Assembly: GCF_001954135.1 (NCBI RefSeq)
Contig: NZ_MBEQ01000088.1
Span: 31,311-95,310 of the forward strand
From: Mycobacterium sp. GA-1841
GTDB lineage: Bacteria > Actinomycetota > Actinomycetes > Mycobacteriales > Mycobacteriaceae
Direction of reading: 5' to 3'
DNA length: 64,000 bases
Program-made: the position numbers and the translations under genes
Part shown: piece after piece, positions 8,525 to 16,569 of the stretch
Numbering within the stretch: the stretch's first letter is position 1
Layout of the letters: every line of letters starts with the position of its first letter
The notes under the pieces: model-generated
What the model was told of the DNA's origin: nothing
The model's input: only the letters and a program-made list of their open reading frames with translations
The model's database searches: none

Positions 8525-8662
8525 TCAGTCGGGAGGTTCCTGCGTGTCGTGTTTGGTGCTCTGGACGTCCGGGGTGTCCTCCGGAACCTCTTTCGTCCGA
8601 TCAGGCTTGTCACCGCTGTCGTCACGGTGCTCTTCGTCGTAGATCCCCTTACCCGTTGGCAT
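8525..8662 (-). CDS. Small acidic hydrophilic protein behind a SigF-type promoter
   Basis: A 45-aa protein starting MPTGKGIYDEEHRDD, rich in Asp, Glu, Lys, Thr and Pro and probably disordered. The start is ATG at 8662; a longer frame upstream would cover the promoter. A SigF-like promoter (GGTT, 15 nt, GGGTAT on the minus strand) ends 10 nt before the ATG and is divergent from the hemerythrin promoter. That shared control supports a real stress gene, possibly the MSMEG_6211-type neighbour of the hemerythrin. Function unknown. Confidence 0.55.
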   Translation of the reverse strand: MPTGKGIYDEEHRDDSGDKPDRTKEVPEDTPDVQSTKHDTQEPPD

Positions 8663-8672
8663 GCGCCCTCGG

Positions 8673-8697
8673 ATACCCGGTGTCGCGCGTTTCAACC
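8673..8697 (-). promoter_or_regulatory. SigF-type promoter (minus strand)
   Basis: On the minus strand, GGTT (8697-8694) and GGGTAT (8678-8673) are separated by 15 nt. This matches the mycobacterial SigF/SigB-like pattern of a GTTT-like -35 and GGGTAY -10. It reads toward the small gene starting at 8662. Confidence 0.6.
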
Positions 8698-8713
8698 CCA
8701 CCGCCACGGGTAT
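8689..8713 (+). promoter_or_regulatory. SigF-type promoter of the hemerythrin gene
   Basis: GTTT (8689-8692), a 15-nt spacer and GGGTAT (8708-8713) form a near-consensus SigF promoter 29 nt before the ATG at 8743. It interlocks with the divergent promoter: the two -35 elements nearly coincide. Confidence 0.72.
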
Positions 8714-8742
8714 GCGCAGCCGACCCCCGGAAGGAAATCAAC

Positions 8743-9327
8743 ATGGACGCTTTGACATTTCTCCGTCAAGACCACAAGAGCGTACTGGGCATGCTGGAGG
8801 TTCTCGATGGCGCGCCGACCGGCCCCGGCGCGCAGGAAAGTGGGTTGGCCACCATGGTGACCAACCTGATCATCGCCGAATCCCAGCATGAGGCCATCGA
8901 AGAACAGCTGTTCTGGCCGATGGTCCGCGACGTGCTCGACAACGGCGACGAACTGGCCGATGAGGCGATCGAGCAGGAAGAAGCCGGCAAGGAGTTGTTG
9001 CAGCGGCTTGAAGACGGCGAGCCCGGCGAACCCGATTATCACGACGCGCTCCGCGAATTCGTGAAAGTCGGCCGCGAGCACATCGTGTTCGAGGAGGACG
9101 TGGTGTGGCCGAAGTTCGAGGCCGCCGTCGACCGTGAAGAACGCGAGAAGCTCGGCGCCAAGCTGGAACAGGCCAAGAAGGTCGCGCCCACCCGTCCGCA
9201 CCCGGACACCCCCTCGGGTGCAACCGCACAGAAGACCATGGGTGCGGCGGCCGCGATGATGGACCGAGTCCGCGACGCCGCGACCGGACGCGACGAGGAC
9301 AACCCGCCCGACCCGCAGATCCAGTGA
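8743..9327 (+). CDS. Hemerythrin-like HHE protein
   Basis: A 194-aa protein whose N-terminal 150 residues form a hemerythrin HHE cation-binding domain that would hold a di-iron centre. Candidate ligands are His in RQDHKSV (about 11), His and Glu in HEAIEEQLFWP (about 49-54), His in YHDALREF and His/Glu in REHIVFEEDVVWP (about 112). The C-terminal 40 residues are low complexity. A ribosome site GGAAGGA (8729-8735) fixes the ATG. A SigF promoter lies upstream, and Mn-catalase is the convergent neighbour. M. smegmatis MSMEG_6212 appears to be the orthologue, a stress-regulated hemerythrin. Role inferred: O2, NO or peroxide response. Confidence 0.88.
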   Translation: MDALTFLRQDHKSVLGMLEVLDGAPTGPGAQESGLATMVTNLIIAESQHEAIEEQLFWPMVRDVLDNGDELADEAIEQEEAGKELLQRLEDGEPGEPDYHDALREFVKVGREHIVFEEDVVWPKFEAAVDREEREKLGAKLEQAKKVAPTRPHPDTPSGATAQKTMGAAAAMMDRVRDAATGRDEDNPPDPQIQ

Positions 9328-9350
9328 GCAGTGAGCAGTGAGCAGTGAGC
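9322..9350. repeat. Four tandem 7-bp repeats (CAGTGAG)
   Basis: CAGTGAG is repeated four times without interruption from 9322 to 9349. The first copy contains the hemerythrin stop codon. It is short and may vary by slippage. Confidence 0.9.
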
Positions 9351-9355
9351 ATCCC

Positions 9356-9390
9356 CTGACGGCCCGCGTCCCGAAGGCGCCGGCCGTCAG
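9356..9390. terminator. Hairpin between convergent hemerythrin and Mn-catalase genes
   Basis: CTGACGGC (9356-9363) pairs with GCCGTCAG (9383-9390). It could terminate transcription from both sides; no T-tract follows. Confidence 0.4.
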
Positions 9391-9408
9391 CCATAGAATG
9401 ACATCGAA

Positions 9409-10302
9409 TTACAAAGCAGCGGAATGCTGTTCGTGGGTGAACGGCTTTTCGCAGTCCACGGCGGGGCTGCCCTCGGGGTTCTTCTTCGCGCCCTGATTCT
9501 GGCGCAACCTCCCACCGAGCCACTCCTCCTGCGGCTTGTTGACGTACTTCCACTTCATGCCCTCGGGCCACGGCCCCTGGCCCTGGTTCCACGGACCGCG
9601 CGCATCGCCGGTGCCGTTGGACATGTTGAACGCGACGTTCTGGAACCGGTCGTCGCCCGGGGCTTGCCCCGGCGGGAAGTTCACCGGTAGTTCGTTGAGC
9701 GCCGCGGTGAACTGCTGGAAGTGGGCCACTTCGCGGGTCATCAGGAACGTCAGGGTGTCCTGTACACCCGGATCGTCGGTGAACTGCTTGAGATATTCGT
9801 AGACGATCTTGGCCCGTGATTCGGCGGCCAGGTTGCTGCGCAGATCCACCGACGGATCGCCGTTGGCGTTGACGTAGGAGCCACTCCACGGCACGCCCGC
9901 CGAATTACTGACATCGGGCCCGCCGCCGGTCAACGCAAAGTACAGCGGGTTGACCGCGACGCTGTGGATGATCTGGTCCCGCCCGTCGGCGTCGCCCACC
10001 GCGGGCATCCAGTCACATCGCTCGTTGGCGATCTTCAGGTCGTCGTTGAGGCCGTCGAGCAGCATCGTGATCATCGAACCGACCATCTCCAGGTGGGACA
10101 ACTCCTCGGTGGCGATGTCCATGAAGAGGTCGTACATCTTCGGGCTCTTCTCGCGCAGCACGAATGCCTGCGTGAAGTACTGCATGGCGGCCTTCAATTC
10201 GCCGTTCGCGCCGCCGAACTGCTCCTGCAGCAGGCTGGCGAAGCGTGGGTCGGGCTCGGTGACCCGAACCTCGAATTGCAGATCCTTGTTGTGGACGAAC
10301 AT
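9409..10302 (-). CDS. Manganese catalase
   Basis: A 297-aa non-heme catalase that splits H2O2 with a di-manganese centre in a four-helix bundle. Ligand motifs are visible: Glu in NGELKAAMQY (about 35), Glu and His in EELSHLEM (about 66-70), Glu in AESRAKIVYEYL (about 150) and His in REVAHFQQF (about 182). Length is normal. ATG at 10302 has GGAGG 8 nt upstream. A SigF-like promoter starts about 70 nt upstream, matching the control of the hemerythrin opposite. Corresponds to MSMEG_6213 by position. Confidence 0.92.
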   Translation of the reverse strand: MFVHNKDLQFEVRVTEPDPRFASLLQEQFGGANGELKAAMQYFTQAFVLREKSPKMYDLFMDIATEELSHLEMVGSMITMLLDGLNDDLKIANERCDWMPAVGDADGRDQIIHSVAVNPLYFALTGGGPDVSNSAGVPWSGSYVNANGDPSVDLRSNLAAESRAKIVYEYLKQFTDDPGVQDTLTFLMTREVAHFQQFTAALNELPVNFPPGQAPGDDRFQNVAFNMSNGTGDARGPWNQGQGPWPEGMKWKYVNKPQEEWLGGRLRQNQGAKKNPEGSPAVDCEKPFTHEQHSAAL

Positions 10303-10347
10303 CCCGGGTACCTCCAAAGGGCTGAAAACGGGTGGGATCGGCGGCGG

Positions 10348-10372
10348 GTACCCGGGCGCAGCCGTCCCAAAC
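10348..10372 (-). promoter_or_regulatory. SigF-type promoter of Mn-catalase
   Basis: On the minus strand GTTT (10372-10369), 15 nt and GGGTAC (10353-10348) match the SigF pattern. It lies 45 nt before the ATG at 10302. Confidence 0.7.
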
Positions 10373-10376
10373 GTCT

Positions 10377-10841
10377 TCAGAGCCGGGCTTTTACCGCCGC
10401 GGAGAGCCGTGCGCCGTCGGCCTTGCCCGCGGCAATGGCCGTGGCGGCCTTCATCACCTGGCCCATCTGTCGCATCCCTGGACGTTCCCCGAGCTGCTCG
10501 GCCACCTGGGCGATCGCGGTATCAGCGACGTCGGCCAGTTCGGCGTCGGTCAGCGGAGTCGGCAGGTACTCGTCGATGACGCGGGCCTCGGCATGTTCGT
10601 TGGCCGCCAACTCACCCCGACCGTTCTGGGTGTAGATCTGCGCCGCCTCGCCGCGCTTCTTCGATTCCCGGGCCAGCACCGCGATCACCTCGGCGTCGGA
10701 CAGTTCACGGGCCTGCTTGCCCGCGACTTCCTCGCTCTGGACCGCGGCCAGCACCATGCGCAGCGTGGCGGTGCGCAGCTTGTCCTGCGACTTCATCGCG
10801 TCGGTCAGATCGGCACGCAGCTTGTCCTTGAGGTCGGCCAT
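10377..10841 (-). CDS. GatB/YqeY domain protein (Rv3688c-like)
   Basis: A 154-aa protein made of a single YqeY domain, related to the C-terminal tRNA-binding part of the GatB amidotransferase subunit. It begins MADLKDKLRADLTDAMKSQD and has the typical helical pattern to the end (MGQVMKAATAIAAGKADG). Stand-alone YqeY proteins have no firmly known role. TAGGTT (10853-10848) lies 6 nt before the ATG, indicating a leaderless mRNA. Its stop lies just upstream of the Mn-catalase promoter. Confidence 0.9.
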   Translation of the reverse strand: MADLKDKLRADLTDAMKSQDKLRTATLRMVLAAVQSEEVAGKQARELSDAEVIAVLARESKKRGEAAQIYTQNGRGELAANEHAEARVIDEYLPTPLTDAELADVADTAIAQVAEQLGERPGMRQMGQVMKAATAIAAGKADGARLSAAVKARL

Positions 10842-10861
10842 AGCGTCAACCTACGCCGCGA

Positions 10862-11539
10862 TCAGTTCGCGCCCGCCATGAATTTCGCATCGACAGACAC
10901 CGCGACCTCGATGTCGGCCGGGGTGAAATCGAGTTCGGGTGCTCCGCCTACCCCAGCCGGGGCGGCCGCGGCCCGCAGCATCGGCGGGCCAGATGACGCC
11001 AGCGGGTTGCGGCCGAGCATGCCGGCGTCGGCGATCGTCACGGGGTGCACCGGGCCGAGATCCAATGCGTCGGCATAGCGCTGGGCGCGGGAGACCGCGT
11101 CCTGTACCGCGCGGGTGTGCACGTCGGCGACGAGTTCGTCGCGGCGCTTGACCGTCAGGGCCCACTCGATGCGCGACAACGTGAACCCGCCGGTCTCGGT
11201 GACGTGCCCGCCGACCCACCGCGACAAGGCGGTGAAGTCGCTGAACTTCACCTCCAGGCCGACGCTGGCGTGGTGCACGAGCGGCAACTGCTTGCCCTCG
11301 TTGTTCCAGGGCCGGTTGGCCCAGGTGCGGACCTGCCCGGTGGACCACCAGGTGACCGGCCCGGCAGCGGGATCGTGCAGCGGGGAGATCGAGGATTTCA
11401 CGACATCCAGGTCGCGAACCAACCGCTCGTACACGGGCTCGATGGCCGGCCCCTCGTAACCGAGCATGACATGCGCCGTCGCGCGTTCAGGCGGCTGAAA
11501 AGCGGAAAACGACCCGCGCACGATGATCTCGGTCGGCAT
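10862..11539 (-). CDS. SIMPL-domain (DUF541) protein
   Basis: A 225-aa protein with the SIMPL/DUF541 fold. It starts MPTEIIVRGSFSAFQPPERATAHV, the beta-rich entry typical of the family, and ends with EVAVSVDAKF. No signal peptide is visible, so it is probably cytoplasmic, unlike many periplasmic members. Family function is poorly known. ATG at 11539 is fixed by the leaderless -10 box TACGGT six nt upstream, which lies in a perfect inverted repeat shared with the divergent membrane protein gene. Confidence 0.8.
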   Translation of the reverse strand: MPTEIIVRGSFSAFQPPERATAHVMLGYEGPAIEPVYERLVRDLDVVKSSISPLHDPAAGPVTWWSTGQVRTWANRPWNNEGKQLPLVHHASVGLEVKFSDFTALSRWVGGHVTETGGFTLSRIEWALTVKRRDELVADVHTRAVQDAVSRAQRYADALDLGPVHPVTIADAGMLGRNPLASSGPPMLRAAAAPAGVGGAPELDFTPADIEVAVSVDAKFMAGAN

Positions 11540-11544
11540 GCCCT

Positions 11545-11573
11545 CACCGTAGTTGCTGCCGGCAACTACGGTG
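11545..11573. promoter_or_regulatory. Divergent leaderless promoters within a perfect inverted repeat
   Basis: CACCGTAGTTGC (11545-11556) and GCAACTACGGTG (11562-11573) are perfect 12-bp arms with a 5-nt centre. Each arm ends in TACGGT read outward: 11567-11572 on plus, 6 nt before ATG 11579, and 11551-11546 on minus, 6 nt before ATG 11539. The repeat fills most of the 39-nt gap, so the promoters must overlap and could share one symmetric regulator. Confidence 0.7.
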
Positions 11574-11578
11574 AAAGG

Positions 11579-12559
11579 ATGACGAGCGGTCAGCCACACC
11601 TTGCTCACTTTTCGGCAGGTAGCGTCATCCCGCTCCGTCCCCTGAGCCTGACCGACATCTTCAACGGTGCGGTGGCCTACGTCCGGACCAATCCGAAGGC
11701 GACGCTCGGGCTGGCCACCGTCGTCGTGCTGGCCGCGCAGATCATCACGCTCGCATTGCAAGTCGGTCCGCTGTCGGCACTCGGCGAATTCGATTCCACG
11801 CTGCAGGGCGAGCCGCCGTCGGCGGGCACGATCGCGGTCTTCGCCGGCGGAACGTTCGCCGGCATCGTCGTCACAACGCTGGCCTCGCTTCTGCTCAGCG
11901 GGATGCTCACCGTGGTGATCGGCCGCTCGGTGTTCGGCGGAACCATCACCATCGGTGAGGCCTGGCAACGGCTGCGTGGTCGGCTGCCCGCGCTCATCGG
12001 GCTGACGGTCTTGCAGGGGCTGGCGTTGGTGGTGGTCGTCGCGGCCGTGGCGGTCATGATCGCCGGTGCGGGCGCCGCCGTCGGCGCGTTGGGGGCATTC
12101 GCGGTCGGTGCGCCGCTGGTGCTCCTCACGCTCGTCGCCGTGCTCTACGTGTCGACGGTGCTGTTGTTCGCGCCTGCGGTCATCGTGTTGGAGCAACGTG
12201 GCATCGTCGCCGCGATCGGGCGGTCATTCGCGTTGGTGAAGAAGGACTTCTGGCGGGTGTTCGGTATCTGGGTGCTCGCCACGTTCGTGGCCTCGATCAT
12301 CGCCTGGGGCGTGGGTGCGCCGTTCAACATCGCCGGCGAGACCATGTCTCTCGTGGCCGACGGGCCGTCATTGCCGGGGTTGGCCCTGAGCGCGGTCGGC
12401 GCGGCCATCGGACAGATCGTCACGGCGCCGTTCAGCGCGGGCGTGGTGGTGCTGCTGTATGCCGACCGCCGGTTCCGGGCCGAGGCGTTCGATCTGATGT
12501 TGCGGACCGGGGCCGTGGCGCCCGCCGAGACCGCCGATCGACTCTGGCTGCCGCGGTAG
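11579..12559 (+). CDS. Multi-pass membrane protein (Rv3689-like)
   Basis: A 326-aa integral membrane protein with about six transmembrane helices, two of them Ala/Val/Gly-rich around residues 140-180. A cytoplasmic start (PLRPLSLTDIFNGAVAYVRTNPKATLG) resembles the glycerophosphoryl-diester phosphodiesterase membrane-domain family (DUF7544-like), but no catalytic motif is present. It heads the MoxR cluster and lies 7 nt before the DUF4129 gene. ATG follows the divergent leaderless promoter. Role unknown; probably part of the envelope machinery encoded downstream. Confidence 0.8.
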   Translation: MTSGQPHLAHFSAGSVIPLRPLSLTDIFNGAVAYVRTNPKATLGLATVVVLAAQIITLALQVGPLSALGEFDSTLQGEPPSAGTIAVFAGGTFAGIVVTTLASLLLSGMLTVVIGRSVFGGTITIGEAWQRLRGRLPALIGLTVLQGLALVVVVAAVAVMIAGAGAAVGALGAFAVGAPLVLLTLVAVLYVSTVLLFAPAVIVLEQRGIVAAIGRSFALVKKDFWRVFGIWVLATFVASIIAWGVGAPFNIAGETMSLVADGPSLPGLALSAVGAAIGQIVTAPFSAGVVVLLYADRRFRAEAFDLMLRTGAVAPAETADRLWLPR

Positions 12560-12566
12560 TGCTGAG

Positions 12567-13154
12567 GTGACGACCATCGACATCGACCGGGATGCTGCGC
12601 ACGACGCCGCACAGAACGAACTGAGCAAGCCGATCTATCCGCGGGCCTCACCGACCGATCAGATCGGTGACTGGCTCAACGAGCTGCTGTACCGGATCGC
12701 CTCGGCCGGTTCCCGGATGCCCGGCGGCTGGTTCACGATCTCGGTGCTGGTGATCCTGGTCGTGGCGGCCGCCGTGGTGGCGGTGCGGATCGCCCGACGC
12801 ACCATGCGTACTGACCGCAACACCGACCCCGCGCTGTTCGACAGTGCGACGCTCAGCGCCGCACAGCACCGGACGATCGCCGAACAGTTTGCCGCCCAAG
12901 GTGATTGGTCGGAAGCAATCCGGCACCGGGTCCGCGCGCTGGCCCGCAGTTTCGAAGAGACCGGGGTGCTCGACCCGGTCCCGGGCCGCACCGCGACCGA
13001 ACTGGCCCGTGACGCCGCAGCGGTCCTGCCCGCCCTGTCGAGCGAACTGTATAGCGCAGCAAACACATTCAACGATGTCACCTACGGTGAACAGCCGGGA
13101 ACCGAATCCGCCTACCGGGCGATCGCCACGCTGGACGAGGCCGCGGTGCGATGA
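12567..13154 (+). CDS. DUF4129 membrane protein (Rv3690-like)
   Basis: A 195-aa protein with one transmembrane helix (about 55-75) and a C-terminal DUF4129 domain (about 100-190), which resembles the protease/transglutaminase-linked domain next to MoxR genes. The start is GTG at 12567, 7 nt after the previous stop. The stop overlaps the next start by 4 nt (ATGA), indicating coupling. Context rather than motif suggests that it assists the MoxR ATPase in envelope assembly. Confidence 0.82.
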   Translation: MTTIDIDRDAAHDAAQNELSKPIYPRASPTDQIGDWLNELLYRIASAGSRMPGGWFTISVLVILVVAAAVVAVRIARRTMRTDRNTDPALFDSATLSAAQHRTIAEQFAAQGDWSEAIRHRVRALARSFEETGVLDPVPGRTATELARDAAAVLPALSSELYSAANTFNDVTYGEQPGTESAYRAIATLDEAAVR

Positions 13155-14260
13155 AGGGACGTTTGCGCACGACGCGGTGGGTGCTGCTGGCCTTCGTCGT
13201 CATCGTCGCGGTGGCGGTCGCCACCGTCTATCTGACCGCGCCGCGCCCCGGCGGTGCGATGGATCCCGACTCCACCTCGCCGGGCGGGACGCACGCGTTG
13301 GTCAGCCTGTTGCGCGACCACAGTGTCGAGGTGATCACCGCCGCCACAGCCGAGGATGTACAACGCGCGGCCCGGCCCGGCACATTGCTGGTGGTGGCAC
13401 AGACGATCTATCTGTCTAGTGCGGAAACGGTGGCGCAGCTGGCCGACGTTCCCGGTGATCTGCTGCTGGTCGCACCGACGGCGCTCACCCGCGAGAAGCT
13501 GGCCCCGCAGATCAAGCTCGACAAGCCGACGGAGTTCGGCGGCGACCAGCCGGATTGTGAACTGCCCGAGGCGAAACGCGCCGGCCGCACCCAGCTGGGC
13601 AGCACCGACACCTACACCGCCAAGGATGTCGAGCTGACGTCGTGCTACGGCGGTGCCCTGGTGCGCTACCACGACGGGGCCCGCACCGTGACGGTCGTCG
13701 GCACCGGCGACTTCATGATGAACTCGCGCCTGCTCAAGGACGGGAACGCCGCGCTGGCGATGAACCTGGCCGGTGCCGCCCCGCGGGTGATCTGGTATGC
13801 ACCACAACATTTCGAGGCCGGCTCGTCAGGTGACGGCACGCTGTCGGATCTGATGCCGCCGCAGGTGCGGTGGATCGTGCTGCAACTGTGCCTGGTGGTG
13901 GCGGTACTGGCGGTGGCACAGGCGCGCCGGCTCGGTCCGCTGGTCGCCGAACCCCTGCCCGTCGTGGTCCGCGCCTCGGAGACCGTCGAGGGGCGCGGCC
14001 GGCTCTACCGGTCGCGACGCGCGCGGGACCGGGCCGCCGATGCGTTGCGCTCCGCGACGCTGGGGCGACTACTCCCCCGGCTCGGCCTCAGCGCCGGGGC
14101 CGCGCCGCCGGCTGTCGCGGCCGCCGTCGCGGCCCGCTGCGGTATCTCCGCGGCAGCTGCGGGCCCGGTGCTGTTCGGCCCGGCCCCGAGCACCGATGCC
14201 GAACTCGTCCATCTCGCACATCAACTCGACGACATCGAAAGGCAGGTCGCGCACTCGTGA
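13151..14260 (+). CDS. DUF4350 membrane protein (Rv3691-like)
   Basis: A 369-aa protein with an N-terminal transmembrane helix (about 9-29), an extracytoplasmic domain and a second helix near 240-260, followed by a cytoplasmic Arg-rich region. The region after the first helix (PGGAMDPDSTSPGGTHALVSLL) fits DUF4350, which is related to glutamine-amidotransferase-like folds found in MoxR operons. It overlaps both neighbours by 4 nt, so the whole run is one translation-coupled operon. Two Cys in the outer domain may form a disulfide. Function unknown. Confidence 0.82.
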   Translation: MKGRLRTTRWVLLAFVVIVAVAVATVYLTAPRPGGAMDPDSTSPGGTHALVSLLRDHSVEVITAATAEDVQRAARPGTLLVVAQTIYLSSAETVAQLADVPGDLLLVAPTALTREKLAPQIKLDKPTEFGGDQPDCELPEAKRAGRTQLGSTDTYTAKDVELTSCYGGALVRYHDGARTVTVVGTGDFMMNSRLLKDGNAALAMNLAGAAPRVIWYAPQHFEAGSSGDGTLSDLMPPQVRWIVLQLCLVVAVLAVAQARRLGPLVAEPLPVVVRASETVEGRGRLYRSRRARDRAADALRSATLGRLLPRLGLSAGAAPPAVAAAVAARCGISAAAAGPVLFGPAPSTDAELVHLAHQLDDIERQVAHS

Positions 14261-15225
14261 CTCAGCCCAGCACCGAGAACACCGACAACGCCCGCGATGC
14301 CCTGATGGCGCTGCGTGCCGAGATCGCCAAGGTGGTGGTCGGGCAGGACGCCGTGGTGAGCGGGCTGGTGGTGGCGCTGCTGTGCCGCGGCCACGTGCTG
14401 CTGGAGGGCGTGCCCGGGGTGGCCAAGACGCTGCTGGTGCGCACCCTGGCCGCCGCCTTGCAACTGGATTTCAAACGCGTGCAGTTCACCCCGGACCTGA
14501 TGCCCGGCGATGTGACGGGATCGCTGGTGTACGACGCGCGTACCGCCGAGTTCGAGTTCCGTGCCGGTCCGGTGTTCGCCAACCTGTTGCTGGCCGACGA
14601 GATCAACCGCACCCCGCCGAAAACCCAAGCGGCACTTCTGGAAGCCATGGAAGAGCGGCAGGTCAGCGTCGACGGCACGCCGCGTCCACTGCCGGACCCG
14701 TTCATCGTGGCGGCCACCCAAAACCCCATCGAATACGAGGGCACCTACCAGTTGCCCGAGGCACAACTGGACCGCTTCCTGCTCAAACTCACGGTGCCGC
14801 TGCCGCCGCGGGACCAGGAGATCGCGATCTTGAGCCGGCACGCGCAGGGCTTCGACCCGCGTGACCTGTCCGCCGTGCAACCGGTGGCCGGGGCGGCGGA
14901 ACTGGCAGCCGGACGCGAGGCTGTGCGCCAGGTTCTGGCCGGTGACGAGGTGCTGGGCTACATCGTCGACATCGTCGGGGCCACCCGGCATTCGCCGTCG
15001 CTGCAACTGGGCGTGTCCCCGCGCGGGGCGACCGCGCTGCTGGCCACCTCACGGTCGTGGGCCTGGCTGTCGGGCCGCAATTACGTGACGCCCGACGACG
15101 TCAAGGCGATGGCCCGCTCCACGCTGCGCCACCGGGTGGCCCTGCGTCCGGAAGCCGAGCTGGAGGGCGCCACACCCGACGGCGTGCTGGACGGCATCTT
15201 GGCTGCCGTACCGGTGCCGCGCTGA
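14257..15225 (+). CDS. moxR2: MoxR-family AAA+ ATPase (Rv3692-like)
   Basis: A 322-aa AAA+ chaperone-like ATPase. Walker A is GVPGVAKT (about 49-56), Walker B LLADEIN (about 115) and sensor 1 ATQNPIEYEGTYQLPEAQLDRF (about 150). MoxR ATPases remodel or mature partner proteins, often with a von Willebrand-type protein made next door; here the DUF58 protein is that likely partner. GTG at 14257 overlaps the DUF4350 stop by 4 nt. M. tuberculosis calls the orthologue moxR2. Confidence 0.93.
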   Translation: MTQPSTENTDNARDALMALRAEIAKVVVGQDAVVSGLVVALLCRGHVLLEGVPGVAKTLLVRTLAAALQLDFKRVQFTPDLMPGDVTGSLVYDARTAEFEFRAGPVFANLLLADEINRTPPKTQAALLEAMEERQVSVDGTPRPLPDPFIVAATQNPIEYEGTYQLPEAQLDRFLLKLTVPLPPRDQEIAILSRHAQGFDPRDLSAVQPVAGAAELAAGREAVRQVLAGDEVLGYIVDIVGATRHSPSLQLGVSPRGATALLATSRSWAWLSGRNYVTPDDVKAMARSTLRHRVALRPEAELEGATPDGVLDGILAAVPVPR

Positions 15226-16547
15226 TGGTTCTCACCGGCCGCGCGGCTCTGGTGGCACTGGTGTGTGTGCTGCCGATCGCGCTGGCCCCGTGGCCGGCAA
15301 CGGCTTTCGTGGTGTTGGCAGCGTTGTTGGCGGCCGGGGTGGCCGCTGACGTCGCACTGGCCGGCCGTATCGGCGGGTTGCAGCTGTCCCGCGGCGGGGA
15401 TGCTACGGCGCGGCTGGGTCAGACCGGGGACGCCGTCCTTGCCGTGCACAACACCGGGCGACGACGGATCCGCGGCGCGATCCGCGACGCCTGGCCACCC
15501 AGCGCCACGGCACAACCGCGCGCACACCAGGTGAACATCGGTGCGGACCAACAGGTCCGATTGGTCACCCGACTGAATCCGGTACGGCGTGGCGACCAAC
15601 GCTGCGAGTTGGTCACCGTGCGTTCGATCGGCCCCCTGGGTCTGGCCGGGCGCCAACGCTCAGCGCCGCTGCCCGGGCAGGTGCGTGTCCTGCCGCCCTT
15701 CCTGTCCCGCAAGCACCTGCCCTCGCGGCTGGCCCGGCTGCGGCAGTTGGACGGCGCGATTCCGGTGCTGATCCGCGGGCAGGGCACCGAATTCGACTCG
15801 CTGCGTGAGTATGTCGTCGGCGACGACGTCCGTTCGATTGACTGGCGCGCCACGGCCCGCCGCGCCGACGTGGTGGTGCGCACCTGGCGTCCGGAACGGG
15901 ATCGTCGGGTGGTGATCGTGCTGGACACCGGGCGTACCTCGGCCGGCCGCGTCGGCGTCGACCCCACGGCACGGGATCCGGGCGGCTGGCCCCGGCTGGA
16001 CTGGTCGATGGACGCCGCACTGTTGCTGGCCGCGCTGGCGTCACGGGCCGGCGATCACGTCGATTTTTTGGCCATCGATCGGGTGACCCGCGCCGGGGTC
16101 TTCAATGCCTCACGCACTGAACTGCTGGCCACGCTGGTCTCGGCGATGGCGCCGCTGCAGCCGGCCTTGGTGGAATCCGATGCCACCGCGATGGTTTCGG
16201 CGATATCGCGCCGGGTGCGGGGCCGGGCACTGGTGGTGCTGCTGACAGATCTCAACGCCTCGGCACTCGACGAGGGCTTGATGACGGTGTTGCCTCAGCT
16301 GTCGTCCCGCCATCAGGTGCTGCTGGCCGCGGTATCCGATCCGCGGGTGGACCAGTTGGCGGCAGGCCGTTCCGATGCCGCGCAGGTCTATGACGCCGCC
16401 GCTGCCGAACGGGCCCGCAACGACCGTCGGGCCATCGCGTCACGGCTACGCGGGCACGGCGTCGATGTGGTCGATGCCGCGCCCGAGGATCTGGCGCCCG
16501 CCCTGGCCGACCACTATCTGGCGATGAAGGCCGCCGGCAAGCTCTAG
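15225..16547 (+). CDS. DUF58 protein, MoxR partner (Rv3693-like)
   Basis: A 440-aa protein with two N-terminal transmembrane helices (about 5-45) and a DUF58 domain. The hallmark GQGTEFDSLREYVVGDD ... IDWRATAR (about 185-215) leads into a VWA-like fold with VIVLDTGRTS. The start codon overlaps the moxR stop by 1 nt (TGATG). DUF58 proteins accompany MoxR ATPases and probably bind their clients. The gene ends at a long palindrome that separates it from the convergent spoIIM-like gene. Confidence 0.9.
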   Translation: MVLTGRAALVALVCVLPIALAPWPATAFVVLAALLAAGVAADVALAGRIGGLQLSRGGDATARLGQTGDAVLAVHNTGRRRIRGAIRDAWPPSATAQPRAHQVNIGADQQVRLVTRLNPVRRGDQRCELVTVRSIGPLGLAGRQRSAPLPGQVRVLPPFLSRKHLPSRLARLRQLDGAIPVLIRGQGTEFDSLREYVVGDDVRSIDWRATARRADVVVRTWRPERDRRVVIVLDTGRTSAGRVGVDPTARDPGGWPRLDWSMDAALLLAALASRAGDHVDFLAIDRVTRAGVFNASRTELLATLVSAMAPLQPALVESDATAMVSAISRRVRGRALVVLLTDLNASALDEGLMTVLPQLSSRHQVLLAAVSDPRVDQLAAGRSDAAQVYDAAAAERARNDRRAIASRLRGHGVDVVDAAPEDLAPALADHYLAMKAAGKL

Positions 16548-16569
16548 TTCCCGTGCGCGGCCCTTGCGC

